A stretch of 64,000 nt of DNA, taken from Bemisia tabaci (taxonomy: Eukaryota > Arthropoda > Insecta > Hemiptera > Aleyrodidae). The stretch spans positions 5,032,366-5,096,365 of the forward strand of contig NC_092793.1 in the NCBI RefSeq assembly GCF_918797505.1. Reading direction: 5' to 3'. This document shows, piece by piece, positions 12,384 through 23,689 of the stretch. Positions within the stretch are counted from its first letter, which is position 1. Each line of letters opens with the position of its first letter. The position numbers and the translations under genes were made by a program. A model generated the notes under the pieces. That model did not search any database and was not told where the DNA came from. It worked only from the letters and a program-made list of their open reading frames with translations.

Positions 12384-12548
12384 CAGTGTCGTGGCGTGCT
12401 TTGCGATATATCGATTGTTATGCCATTTTAACCTATGGAAAAGGATCAATAATCAGGGTGTTCGCAGCGAACACCTTAATAATCGATTCTTTACCATAGG
12501 TTTAAATGGCAGAACAATCGATATATCGCAAAGCACGCCACGCATTTG
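12384..12548 (+). mobile_element. Family A MITE, copy A5 (symmetrical subtype)
   Basis: Flanked by TTCATTAC on both sides (12376-12383, 12549-12556). Unlike A1, its right half mirrors its left half (CCATAGGTTTAAATGGCAGA, then ATCGATATATCGCAAAGCAC), so nearly the whole copy can fold as one hairpin. Confidence 0.9.
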
Positions 12549-13297
12549 TTCATTACCGGCTAGAAATGTACAAGAGGAACAACTGCCGCACTCAAATCTT
12601 CGTGATTGATCGAATTCAAGTAGTGCTTGGGAGAATTCAGATAATAGTGTCATTTGCTCGATAATGCACCCGATTCGTTCGCGAAAAATGCAAATTGTAT
12701 GACTTGTCTCGAGATGTTCGGAGCACTGCTTCACTCATGATTTTCTGCGTAAAAAAGGGGGAAAAGGCAGGCTGAATGTTCTCCTTCATTTGCATACACG
12801 AAAGATGCAATTTGTAAGTATTGTCTTTTAGTAGGAGCTTCTCACGCACCCTCAAGAAATATTGATGATCCAGAAAATGTATGTTTTCCGATTACTGACC
12901 TATAAACCTTCCAAGGATTCGTCCTTTTTTTCCCATTTTGACACAAGTGACCAAAAAGTTGGCTTAAACCAGTTGCATACAGTCGTATGATTCGCCGTTT
13001 CCCGAACAAAGACACGTAACTACACTTCAATGTTGCCAGAATTCCAATAGAGAGTAATATTTTTACGGAGAGAATCTTAGACGTTTCTGACTTAAAATTT
13101 CACTGATTTTTCCTGTAATCTCATGTAAAAATCGAAAAAATTTCGGACAAAAACAGCATCGGTACATCCTTGTAAAAAAATTGAATTGTTCGGGTCAACT
13201 TGGCAATCCTGGAATGGAGTTACGTTCCTTCGTTCGGAAAACGACGAATTCAACCCTAGATTTCACATCCTCATCCCTTAATCTGACACAGGTATAC

Positions 13298-13545
13298 GAG
13301 GGGCCTGGAGGACAAGGCGCATAAGTGCAGTTTTTGAAAAATTGAGATATTAATGATTTCAAGTAAAATTAGTTTTAATGCATGTTCAGTGAAAAAATCG
13401 CTCCTAAATTCCAATTTTTCAGCATCAAGAAGTCAGTTTGAACTGTCTTTCCGCCTTAAGGTATCCATGTAATTTCGAAACTTCAAACCCATGTTTCTCA
13501 AAATAGCAAAAAATGCACTTATGCGCTTTGTCCTCTAAGCCCCTC
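13298..13545. mobile_element. Family E MITE, copy E1
   Basis: Ends GAGGGGCCTGGAGGACAAGG and TTGTCCTCTAAGCCCCTC, then CGCATAAGTGCAGTTTTT on each side. Flanked by ATAC on both sides. Confidence 0.82.
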
Positions 13546-13576
13546 ATACAGTCTTATTTTATGCGCACTGATCCAC

Positions 13577-13659
13577 ATTGGAACGTATTTATACCAAAAG
13601 GACCTATGTGCATAGGGTTGCGTGAGACATAGTTCCTTTTAGCGTAAATACGTACATTA
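13577..13659. mobile_element. Family L short palindrome, copy L1
   Basis: About 83 bases; AACGTATTTATACCAAAAGG on the left mirrors CCTTTTAGCGTAAATACGT. The loop holds TGTGCATAGGGTTGCGTGAG. Confidence 0.72.
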
Positions 13660-13962
13660 CATTTTGCGACTGCAGAAAAAGAATTCGACACTTTACATTG
13701 TTTCAACTACTATAGTCCCTTAAATTAGAGACGATCTGAATGGCGGTAGTTCGTGGCGCTGCAATCACGTCGCGCTGCTAAATGACAGCCACTTTAGGAA
13801 CGATTTTATAGCAAATGCGATAAAATTATTCAAAAAGAGGGACGATAGCCCCTCCTAGCATACATCATCAGCAGTAAAAAAAAATGTCATACTTTGAAGG
13901 TTAGAAATAAGTTTACTAGAACGGCTGGAAACAATCGTTCCATACCATCACGGCTCATGGGT

Positions 13963-14149
13963 GTTACAAACGGGAATAAAGATTTACCCAAATTTAACGT
14001 TTTTTGTAATCTTCGATCAACTCATTCCCGAATTCCTGTATCTGTTCCTTATCTCATTCCGTTTGCTCCTGGCGGTACCCCCCATTCCGCGATCCATTCC
14101 AGACTATAATCTTTGCAATTGGTGAAACTGTAATCTTTATTCCCGTTAA
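13963..14149. mobile_element. Family K MITE, copy K1
   Basis: GTTACAAACGGGAATAAAGA to CTTTATTCCCGTT with TCATTCCGTTTGCTCCTGG in the middle. Followed by a 70-base A-rich stretch. Confidence 0.78.
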
Positions 14150-14336
14150 AGAAAAAAAAATAAAAAAATAAAAAAAAAATAAAAAAAGAGAAAAAGAAAA
14201 AAAGAAGAAAAAAGAAGAAAGGGGAAAAGAAGAAAAAAAGGGAACTGTATTTGAATCTTGAAAAGAGCGCGAATCATGGGGGGAATCCTGATGTTTGGGG
14301 ATTTCCCTGCGCCGCGGGATGACCTCGAGGATTGTA

Positions 14337-14767
14337 GAGTCCCTTTATACCCAGAGCTACGACAACTCACTTTTAGTTGGGCTGAAAGTGGCCTAAAAAA
14401 AATCCAATTCTGATTGGTTCTCGCTCATGGAGGCCGAAACGAGTGCACCAAGATGGCGGTACCTCGAATGTGAACAAGAATAATGAAAATATTACCTAAT
14501 TGTGGTTTATCAAGAGTAAATTGTTATTTCCATAGGTCCAAAATGAAAATAGATTAAGAAATTATTCACAAACCAATCTCATTTTCTTTTTAATTGATCA
14601 CTTTGTTGATGTTGTTGTTTTTGTGTGACAGACATCGGAGGATTCCTGATCCTTATCCCTCAATATCGTTCGTTTGGGTGCACTCGTTTCGGCTTCCATG
14701 GCCAGCCAAGGACGGCTGCCAGTCAGCTGATAATCGAATTGTCGTAACTCTGGGTATAAAGGGACTC
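14337..14767. mobile_element. Family J TA-flanked MITE, copy J1
   Basis: GAGTCCCTTTATACCCAGAG to CTCTGGGTATAAAGGGACTC, each flanked by TA, as in Tc1/mariner insertion. Inner arms CGAAACGAGTGCACC also pair. No transposase. Confidence 0.82.
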
Positions 14768-15107
14768 TAGAGGATTGGATGGATGATGTGAAATTAACAT
14801 ACCGGTAGAAGGGACGATATTTTCTTCGGGCATGACCTGGGCACCTGGGGTCTTGGCTCTTGGGGTGGCGCGGCCGCGCGGCGACGAAGCAACGATGCGA
14901 TGACCACGAACTGAGCCGGGCCGCCGGACCCCATGCCCGCCCTCCGCGGGGACTCGCGGCTCTGCGCCGCACAGTGGATCGAGCCAATTGGAGAGGTCAG
15001 GGACAAAATTTAGAAACTTTAAACGCTTATAACTCCGTTAATACAAGGCGTTGAGGTTTTCAAAGTGGTTCCAATGGTTTCCTCGTGAAATTTTACCAAA
15101 AGGCACC

Positions 15108-15619
15108 TGTCACAGGTACTGAAATACCTGCAACTTGTTCTTTTCTTCAACTTATAAATTTTCTATTCATATTCAGTTCACTCATTAGGGATGGCTGGAT
15201 TTCGTACACTTTCGTCTTTTTCAATCCTATCTCCCAGCCATCACCTTAAATCGCCCATTACTTTTATTACTGAACTTGCAGCTGATAGCTCCACTGATTA
15301 TAGCCAGCCAATAGCGTGTAGACTTGTTGTCTCACCACCTGTGACGTCAGCAAGTCTATAAAAGCTTGCGCTGCCCTAAAATCTAGGTCCTTTTACCATC
15401 TCGACCCGTAGTACTACGTTATGCCATTCTCTCTCCGTAGGCATTATTCTAAGTGTGACTCTGTAATCATTTTCTAAATTCTACAATACAATCTTTTCGG
15501 CCCTCCAAGTATTTTCGTTCAATTCTTGCTCTCCCACAACTCCGTTAACTTTTCCGCCGCGTCAAGGGTTCTTAGATGTTTCAGTCCGTCTAAAACGCAA
15601 CTAACCCTTCGACGTGACA
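15108..15619 (+). mobile_element. Solo LTR (512 bp) nested in a family C copy
   Basis: Begins TGTCACAGG and ends CGTGACA, with 5-bp duplications GCACC on both sides (15103-15107, 15620-15624). The flanking family C sequence continues across the insertion. This is what remains when a retrovirus-like retrotransposon recombines between its two LTRs. Superfamily (Gypsy, BEL or Copia) cannot be told from the LTR alone. Confidence 0.85.
15308..15364 (+). promoter_or_regulatory. LTR promoter: CCAAT, CRE and TATA boxes
   Basis: Within the solo LTR lie CCAAT (15308-15312), a perfect cAMP-response element TGACGTCA (15342-15349) and TATAAAAG (15357-15364), spaced as in a polymerase II promoter. Activity is inferred, not shown. 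Confidence 0.55.
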
Positions 15620-15743
15620 GCACCCCGTAAAATTTAAAAAAATTACGAAATAAACATCAAAATTTGCAGTTTTAGTCACGTCAGTTTAGTTTCACGTCCG
15701 ACCTTTCCCATTGACTCGGTCCAGTGTGCGCCGTGTTCAGCTG

Positions 15744-16302
15744 ACAATGCCGCTTGGCTAAAGAAGAACGCTTTACAAGCATTCGAATGTTGCCAAATTT
15801 CCTCTCAGAAAATATGTAGTTTTAAAAAAATGATTTCAGATATTTGTAGAACAAATGGAAAATTTGCACAAATAACGTTTATTGCTTTGTTTGAAAGTGT
15901 TCAATGAGCGAGTTCGTAGTATTTTTCAGAGTTTTCTTTCTAATGTTAGAAATTGGAGAAAAATAGGTTTAAAAGTGAGAAAATGTGCCGCCTCGTGACG
16001 ACATCTGGCGGCATTTTCCATTTGAACACATGTACTTAAGCAGATTAGGTTATTTTGTCTTATTTCCTCCAATCATTGTCCAATTTAGAAACCAAGGATA
16101 TCCTCGTACTCAGTTTTCCTAGCAGTATCATTTTCAAGATGAAATTTACAAAATTTTAGACACCTGCAAATTCCCCATTACGAACAACATTCTCTGAAGA
16201 ATCGGGGGGAATATATCGACAACTTCCCCGAAAATTCATGATTTGTCGAAGGGAATTTGGCAATGTCCGAAGGCTGATACGACGTTTTTCGTAGGGCGGC
16301 AG
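15744..16302. mobile_element. Family B-like element, enlarged copy B5
   Basis: Left end AATGCCGCTTGGCTAAAGAA then GTTGCCAAATTTCC; right end TTTGGCAATGTCCGAAGG, then GCGGCAG. About twice the usual length, so either a longer relative or a copy with inserted sequence. Confidence 0.6.
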
Positions 16303-16660
16303 AAGAACCGTGCGTTTGTCGCGCTGTGCCGGATCGACACAATGTCGCAGCACTTGGAGCGTGGCACGGCCAAGTTCAAAACCGTTGTATTTTAAGAACA
16401 AAACAGGGGAGGGGGGGGAGGGGGACGCGGTCACTGGGGCAGTCCATCAGTCGACGTCCCCCGAAACGACGCGAAGCGATGCTTTCCGCTTCCGGCGAAA
16501 AACGTTCACGCGCTACGAAAATCTCACGTCACGTCACCACACGTCACGCGGAACCATCGATAAACAGTCGAGAGTGAGAGTTGTGGCGTTTTGCCAAGTT
16601 GGATTTGTTTTGAAATTGAGTTTTCGGCGGGAAAGTGCCTTAATTACCTACCGATGGCTA

Positions 16661-16967
16661 GAGTCCCTTTATACCGAGAGGTAAGACAACACCCCCTCAT
16701 GGAGTCACAAACGGGAATAAAGATTACACGAATTGAAAGTTTTTCGTAATCTTTGATCGACTCATTCTCAAATTCCTGTCTCCGTTCCTTCTCTCATTCC
16801 GTTTGTTCCTTGTGGAACCCGTAATTCCTCAGTCATTCAATATTAAAATCTTTGCAATTGGTGAAAATTTAATCTTTATTCCCGTTTGTGACACTGTGGA
16901 GGCCTAAAATACGGTAACCAATCAGAGATGGATTCACATTGTCCTAACTCTCAGTATAAAGGGACTC
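16661..16967. mobile_element. Family J TA-flanked MITE, copy J2 (contains K2)
   Basis: GAGTCCCTTTATACCGAGAG to CTCTCAGTATAAAGGGACTC with TA at 16659-16660 and 16968-16969. Confidence 0.83.
16704..16892. mobile_element. Family K MITE, copy K2, nested in J2
   Basis: GTCACAAACGGGAATAAAGA to TCTTTATTCCCGTTTGTGAC; internal sequence matches K1. Confidence 0.82.
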
Positions 16968-17040
16968 TACCGATGACTATCAGTCGTTTATTCTGAAAAT
17001 GTGGCAAATCGCCATCAGCATCATCAGTACATACCGCACC

Positions 17041-18314
17041 GTATGTACTGATGGGTACACGGACTTTATGTCCACTTTTTTTTACGTCCACAGACTTTTC
17101 GTCCACAAATTTTACGTCCACAGTTCTATTGCCTACACTATCGTTAAGTCCACAAATGTAAAGTCCACTAAATTCAAATTCAAGCGTCATATTTTAGTCC
17201 GTGTGTGTGTGTAAAATTATATTGACAATATCGAAATGAGAAAATTAAGAGAGAATGAGGTGTTGTTATCGTAACTCATATTTTAAAAGAAATGTTAATT
17301 TCTTCTTTTGATTCATCTTTTCAAATTGTCTTTGGTAAATACTTGGTTTTATTTCTATCCTTGAAATTTCCGATATAAAATATGCCTTAAATGTACATTC
17401 TTTTTTTTAAATGAAATTGATTACTTCATTTTAAAAACATTTACATTTTTAAAACGTGGTAAATATTTGTAAAACCTTTTCCAATCAATGGCATCGATAT
17501 GAATCTCAATGAGCCATAGTTGTGATGAAAGAAACTATACAAAAATTAATAAAAGAGGAAAAAAACTAAGAAGCACGCAATTTTTTGTTTTTAACTTATT
17601 TGTACATCGACCTCCTTGAGTCAAATACGTCCAATTGTGAGCGTTTGGTTGCGCTTACACCACGCTGCAGCACAGTAAAAGCCCAAAACATAAAATAATA
17701 AATTTGAATGCTTTGGAAATCATTAAATTTGATACGGAACCACTATTATATTTACAAAAAACACATTATATTTTCCAGTAGTACATACTTCTTTTTCATC
17801 AATTTGCACTTCAGCTGACTCCGCGAGTTTAAATATTAGAGCCTAACACAGAGCGAAGCGGCGTGTTAGCAGCGCAGAACGCGCACTGGCGCCTACAAAC
17901 CTAACTGGATACTTCACGCACTGCGCAACGCGTGAAGTATCCCGTTAGGTTTGTAGGCGCCTATGCGCGTGTCACGCTGGTTGTCTGCCGTGCCGTAACG
18001 CTTTAAGCAACTATTTCGCGTCAGAGGCGTTGCACAGTATCCTACAAGATTGAAGGCGCACGAATTAACTAGTTAAAGAGAACTTTCAATTTTGACTGCA
18101 TCTGTTACTGAAAAATGTTTAATTTGGCATTGGAGCGTTTCCTGGGCTCCCGCTTGTCCACAATTTGGGCAATTTTTGACATATTCATGGTTGGACATTA
18201 AATCATGTGGACTTAATAAAGACTGGACTTAACGTTTAATGGACATAAATAGCGGTGGACATTTATTTAATGAACGAAAGGTAGGTGGACATAAAATCTT
18301 GGAAGCGTACATAC
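17041..18314. mobile_element. Family H element with clustered GTCCAC subterminal repeats
   Basis: Left end GTATGTACTGATGGG then at least six GTCCAC words in ~110 bases (17,069-17,170). Right end has the inverse GTGGAC words (18,158-18,295) and closes GGAAGCGTACATAC. Clusters of inverted subterminal motifs resemble transposase-binding arrays. No transposase frame; G1 lies in the middle. Confidence 0.65.
17700..18062 (+). mobile_element. Family G element, copy G1 (nested in H)
   Basis: From TTGGAAATCATTAAATTTGA through a 74-bp palindrome (17888-17961, GGCGCCTACAAACC...inverse) to a GCAACTATTTCGC...GAAGGCGC tail. Aligns over most of its length with G2. Confidence 0.78.
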
Positions 18315-19256
18315 TGCATGTGCTTCATTTTTTCACTTTGAGACAAAATTCCGGCATCTCAATGTAAAATATATAAAAAAACTGCGCTTATAAAATAGTT
18401 GTGTTGCCTCATCTACCACGGCGTCTTAAAATTTCTTCGACATAATCTCTATTCAAATTCCACGATTTCACATGGTGAATTGAGTTACATTTTAAAATGC
18501 ATAAATTATATATTTTAAGTGAATCATTTAACTGTCGAGCAACCCCTATGTTGATGTTGAAGGTATTTGATGGGTAGTTATAACCACTGGATCAAAATAC
18601 TGAAACCTCTTTCTATAATTTCTTAAATTAATTATTCTCCGTCGAGATTTTTAAAAATAGCAGTGTCTGTAAAGGACACGACACGCAGAGATCGTGCAAC
18701 AATAAGTGACAGAAAGAAGGCACTTACTTTTCATGAGTGCGTGGGGACTCATTTTGGCGATTGACAAAAACAGAAACAGTGGCGCTCTTCCAGATCAGAA
18801 TTCAGAATCCACACCATCTAAAGAACAAAAAAAACAAAGATATTGATAGTTAACTTCATCCGGTGTAATGTTTTTCCAACACACAACTAAAAGGCGTTTT
18901 CCTCCCTAAAAACACAATTACTTGACGACGTGTGTCAGTTTTTCCACTTGCACCCGCCGGGAAAGAGAAAAAACTTTGGATATATTTGAACCTTCAACTA
19001 AACTTACATAGAACTTTTCAAAAAACGACGATGATCTCGGAAGATTTTCATAAAAGCATCGAAACATGAGGTAGAATATTTCAGTATTTTCCATTTCTAC
19101 TTCATAATGTCATGAAATTCTGCAATTTTCTTCAGATTAAAAAATTATACGATTTGTAAAGACATTTTTACGATTGTAACATTCTAGAATAAATTATACG
19201 AAGGGGGAAACTGCAAAAAAGCTGAGAGTCCATCCATTTCTCAGTGAAGTTTCGAC

Positions 19257-19420
19257 TAGTGGCTAGGCGTGAATGATCGATTAGCGATATTCCCCCATTT
19301 GAAGCTATGGTAAAGAATCGATTATCAAGGTGTTCGTTGCAGACACCCTCTTCATCGACCCTTTTCCATCGGTTTAAATGGTAGATCATTCAATACATAC
19401 TAAAGCACGCCACGCCACTG
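19257..19420 (-). mobile_element. Family A MITE, copy A6
   Basis: Reverse orientation: TAGTGGCTAGGCGTGAATGA at the left and AAGCACGCCACGCCACTG at the right. The central dyad is damaged (GTTCGTTGCAGACAC). Confidence 0.85.
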
Positions 19421-19542
19421 GTTTTCATTGCGAATCATGTCGAGTAACAGTCGTAATTTAGGGTGAACCCCCCCTGGGGCTTCAAGATGTTGACGGGAAA
19501 AGATCCTTGGAGACGTTTACATCACCGCTCGCGCTCGGCCAT

Positions 19543-19796
19543 ACTGCCGTGCTAAGGGAAAACGTCGTATGAACATCCCACAGTTGCAAAATTTCCCTTG
19601 AGAAAACATGCATTTTTGACGACTTTCATGCATATTTTTCCTTGAAATTTTCTGATATTTTAGGAGAAATTGTGTGCAAAATTGTCTGAAAATTTTAGAA
19701 ACAAATATGCAAAATTTTTCTAGTAAATTCAGTTTTTATCGAAGGAAACTTGGCTACGTCTGAAGGCTCATACGGCGTTCTTACTTAGCACGGCAG
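19543..19796. mobile_element. Family B MITE, copy B6
   Basis: ACTGCCGTGCTAAGGG to CTTAGCACGGCAG, flanked by CAT on both sides (19540-19542, 19797-19799), a possible 3-bp duplication. Confidence 0.87.
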
Positions 19797-20135
19797 CATA
19801 GAACGGTATAATGAGAGTGGCCTTCCAGAGAAAATTGGCGAATCCCGACAGGCTGAGCATAGATGAGACCCAAGCCGGAGGGATGAGCGAGACACATCCG
19901 AGCGGTGGAAATATGGTGGAGCTCGGTGGGTGTGCAGAGTGCTGGTGCCCCCTGTGGCTTCGCATTGGAACACGGGTCCACAACTCGAACGCAACACGAA
20001 ACTTTTGCGAAACGACCCGCAGGCTCACTAACACTCACCGGGCTTCGGTTGCAAAACTTCATCACAAAATGAAGTTGAATCCCAAAATGCAGAAAGGGCA
20101 CTATCCTGTCGTGATGGCGAAGAGAGCAGTGAGCG

Positions 20136-20382
20136 TCAAATTTTCAAAATCGAGTTTCCTTCAAAATTCGTCTAAGCTCTTTTAGATGAAATCACTGAAA
20201 TTGCTAAAACCGCAAGATTTGTTTAGTTTTTATCAGAACGAGACATAAAGCTCAAAATCAAATTTTCAAAATCGAAAATCCTTCAAAATTTGTCTAAGCT
20301 CTTTTAGATGAAATCGCTGAAATTGCTAAAACAGCAAGATTTGTTTTGTTTTGATCAGAACGAGAGATATGAGAAAGCCGTA
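20136..20382 (+). repeat. Tandem duplication, ~123-bp unit
   Basis: TCAAATTTTCAAAATCGA, then TCTAAGCTCTTTTAGATGAA and CTGAAATTGCTAAAAC recur with few changes from about 20,259. Confidence 0.85.
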
Positions 20383-21571
20383 AGAGCGCAAAAAATGACG
20401 TAGTTTCAGGCAAGACAGCAGTAAGTGACAATATTTCTACAGAGAGCCAATGGAAACAGTGCTTTCAAGTAAAGTGCCGCCCTCTTCGGCGAATTTCCAA
20501 CCTGAAAATGTGATCGTTGTGTGTCCAAAATGCAACCAAGACAGCTTGTAGTAGATGACACTTGCGGCTGTCTTACCTACCAATATAACCTAGCATGAAA
20601 ATGAAAAATACCATTTTTATGTAAATGAAATAAAATCAGTCGATTTTTTAATCATCCAAACCTTTTCTGGGAGTCATTCGGATGAATAGTGATAATTTGA
20701 GAAAGAATGGAGGCTTCTTTCAATAAAATTTTCCGGTCAGAAGCTTCTGAGCCCGTTTTCTCAAAACTTCCATTTTGCAATTACTGCTCTCCTCGATACC
20801 ACGGTAGTAGGTATCGAAAGGGGTTAATTTTTCTACAAGAATATAAAACTGATCAAAATTAAGCATGTTACCTGTTATTTTTGTGCAAAGGCGCTTCCCC
20901 TTAATACAAAGACTAAACCTAGATGATGTATGCAACTATTCGTGTTCCACGGATGTGCGTGTTGCATGTTCAAAATTGAAGGCACTTTCGCTTTTCTCAC
21001 TTCCTCAGAGATTCTCGCGACTGCCGTCAGTTGCAGCACTCAATTAACAGAGTACCTATGTAGAGGTATTATTGTCATCTCAATCCTTTTACTACGACAA
21101 AATTGTCATCCTCTGTTTGGTCAACAGATTTCAGACTCACTTGGACTGTCTGATTTTCAACTTTTGAAATAATTTCTGAACAAAAGATGGATATTTTCGC
21201 GAAGGATTATCCTTTTTCTGTTAGTTTCATTCATATTTCCCTTGATAAAACGACTCTCTATTGATCGGTTTCGTTTACTCGGATGCCGAGTATGTGGGGG
21301 GGGGGGGAGGGGGCTTGTAATATTTTAAAAACTCTTGATATAAATTGAAAAAATTAATTTTAAACTGGATTTACGTAACCCTTCAACCTTTTACAAACTG
21401 CATGGGACTTTTTTTTGATACTTTTTAGTTCCATTTAAAAATCACGAGAAATATTCGTTAGAAATCGGCCAGTGGGTGACATTATTCGATTAGCGTACCG
21501 ATTGCAGCTGATGACGATTCGCCGTTTGGTGTAATTTTCAGACTTAAGATCGAGCCGGCCGCCTGGTTCAC

Positions 21572-21735
21572 CAGTGGCGTGGCGTGCTTTGAGGTATATC
21601 GATTGATCTGCAATTAAAACCTATGAAAAAGGATCGTTACACAAGATGTTTGCAACAAACAACTTAACAATCGATCATTTACCATAGTTTCAAGTGAGAA
21701 AATTTCGATAATAGATCATTCACGCTCCACCACTG
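21572..21735 (+). mobile_element. Family A MITE, copy A7 (diverged)
   Basis: CAGTGGCGTGGCGTGCTTTG at the left, CACGCTCCACCACTG at the right, many internal changes; no clear duplication. Confidence 0.82.
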
Positions 21736-21892
21736 CAGTCTGCAGACGGGACAAAAAATTTGTTCAGTCTGCGAACTGAGCAATTTTGCCAACGGGAAGT
21801 AGCAAACATATACTTGGATTTTTTTTAAGGAAACAAAAAGTAGAGGCTAACATTTAGTATTTCAGTGAGTAAAAAAGTAATACTTCTTAGTG

Positions 21893-22066
21893 AAAAAAAA
21901 AAAAAAAAACTATTCCTTGAAATTTTCACATATTTAAGATTAAATTGCGTACAAAATTATCTGAAAAATTGGAGGGAAAATATTTATAATCAGGAAATTC
22001 GCGTTTTATCCAAGGAAATTTGACAACGCCTGAAGGTTCATACGGCGTTTTTCCTTAGCACGGCAG
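21893..22066. mobile_element. Family B MITE, copy B7 (left end lost)
   Basis: Right half is good (GGTTCATACGGCG, then CCTTAGCACGGCAG); the left end is replaced by an A run. Confidence 0.7.
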
Positions 22067-22255
22067 TACAGCACCACTAACCAGTGAATCAGATACTCAC
22101 GCCAGTCAACTTTTGAGAAGGTCAGCAAGTTCAAAAATAGGTACACGCGTGCTTAATTTTAGCGTTATATGAGCTTATGCATATGCATTTACTAAAGAAT
22201 GAAGTGATCCGCTCAGCTAAAGCCACAAAATCCTGAATGAAACCGAGGATTACGC

Positions 22256-22524
22256 TGTCCTCCTGAAGAAGTCTGTCGTATGAATCTCTGGATAGACATT
22301 GCCAAATTTCTTCCAATAAAATGCACATTTTCTAGGAAACTTGTGAATTTTTCTCGGATTTTTTTTTGAGAATTTCATTTATAATTTAATCTAAAATATT
22401 CGAAAATTTCAAGGAAAAATACTCACACCTTTTCTCAAAATTAAATATTTTATCGGGAAAGAGGAAGAGGGGGGGATTTACCAACGTCCGAACGTTCATG
22501 CAGCGTTTTTCCTCGGCACGAAAG
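22256..22524. mobile_element. Family B MITE, copy B8 (diverged)
   Basis: CTGTCCTCCTGAAGAAG and GTCGTATGAATC at left, GTTCATGCAGCGTTTTTCCT and GGCACGAAAG at right; clearly older than B6 or B9. Confidence 0.72.
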
Positions 22525-22990
22525 CACAATGTTACAAAATTGCCCCTGATGTGTTTTATTTATTTATTTTTTTCAAAAGTATACTAGTCTCATTTTTTCC
22601 AGGAAATGTCTACGACAATCCCTGCAAATTACTCAATAATTACTGAAGATTTCAAGAATATTCGTTGCTCGTTTCATTCCACACCCAGTAGTGGCGGCGT
22701 CTGTATGGGGAAGGAGGGGGAGCTCTGGAGCAGCCGCCTCCTAAATTTTGCTGTCTTTTTTTTTGGTTATAGAAAAAACAATTTTTACCACGAAAATAAG
22801 TGAAAATTTGTTCTGGGGTACTTAATTTTTAAAATTCGTCCTACAGGCGACCCCCTCCGTTTGAGGGCAACCTCCCACGCCCCCACTCCTTTATCCGAAT
22901 TTTGCCCACCCCCTCCCCCTAGATTTTAGCCACACGCCGCCAGTGCCCCCGCCAAAATCACGAATTGTAGAATATTAAGATACATGAGAG

Positions 22991-23253
22991 AATTGGATTG
23001 CATTTTGCAAAAAGGAACCACTAGCATTGCAATGATGCTAAGATTGTGCAACTTCATCTTTTGCAATAAAATTGCGGAAATCGTGAAAAACTATGAAATT
23101 TAGATGGTATTTTTGTCTTAAATTTACAGTTTTTAGCGAGTAAAATAGAAACCATTTATGGATAATCGGATTTTCCTCCAAGACAAAAGAAGTTGCCCAA
23201 TCTTAGCAACATTGCAATGCTAATGGTTCCTTTTTGCAAAATGCAATCCAATT
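22991..23253. mobile_element. Family D-related longer element, D5
   Basis: Ends AATTGGATTGCATTTTGCAA and its exact inverse; arms continue through AGGAACCACTAGCATTGCAA. Shares the GCATTTTGCAA...GGAACCA end with family D but is twice as long. Confidence 0.75.
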
Positions 23254-23391
23254 GATAGATAGTGATATTCTGGGTGGTTAATCGACATAAAGCGTCGACT
23301 GAAACCGATTCTTTTTTCTATTGGATTGGTAAAGAAATACGTGATGAACCACCACCGCGGGCTTCGGTGGGAATCCATGAAAAAGCTGGCG

Positions 23392-23436
<45 letters not shown>
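23392..23436. repeat. 45-base A run
   Basis: Uninterrupted A run after GAAAAAGCTGGCG. No retroposon body was recognised upstream. Confidence 0.9.
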
Positions 23437-23438
<2 letters not shown>

Positions 23439-23689
23439 AACCAAGCTGAACGGACAACCCTGACCTGACCAGTTTGCGAAACAAGATTCGGCTTGCGGTC
23501 TAGTCACTCAATCCTTAACTGAACACCGAACGCTCATGAAGGAAGTTGCCGTGAAATATCGAAAAAATAGCGCAGATAATAATCCATTAGAAGTGCCGAT
23601 GGGCAAGGTTAGAAACGTATTACAGCACGCGTAAATTCATAAAAATTGCGTGAAGAGCACGGCGGGTAGACACAATGAAAATTTAAAAT

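Larger units (their letters stand above)
14965..15732. mobile_element. Family C element, copy C3, split by a solo LTR
   Basis: Left part CGCACAGTGGATCGAGCCAA to the GCACC target site; right part from the second GCACC to GACTCGGTCCAGTGTGCG. Without the LTR it is a normal-length C copy. Confidence 0.85.

Noticed and set aside
14598..15006. Basic, Arg- and Pro-rich minus-strand frames
   Set aside because: They span the right end of J1 and the start of C3; composition reflects GC-rich repeat sequence.
16310..16684. 124-codon open frame ending inside family J
   Set aside because: Overlaps other frames of similar length in GC-rich DNA and enters a transposon end; no domain.
19811..20185. 124-codon plus-strand open frame with overlapping minus-strand frames
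   Set aside because: GC-richer DNA keeps several frames open at once on both strands, and the end runs into the 123-bp tandem repeat. No family recognised.
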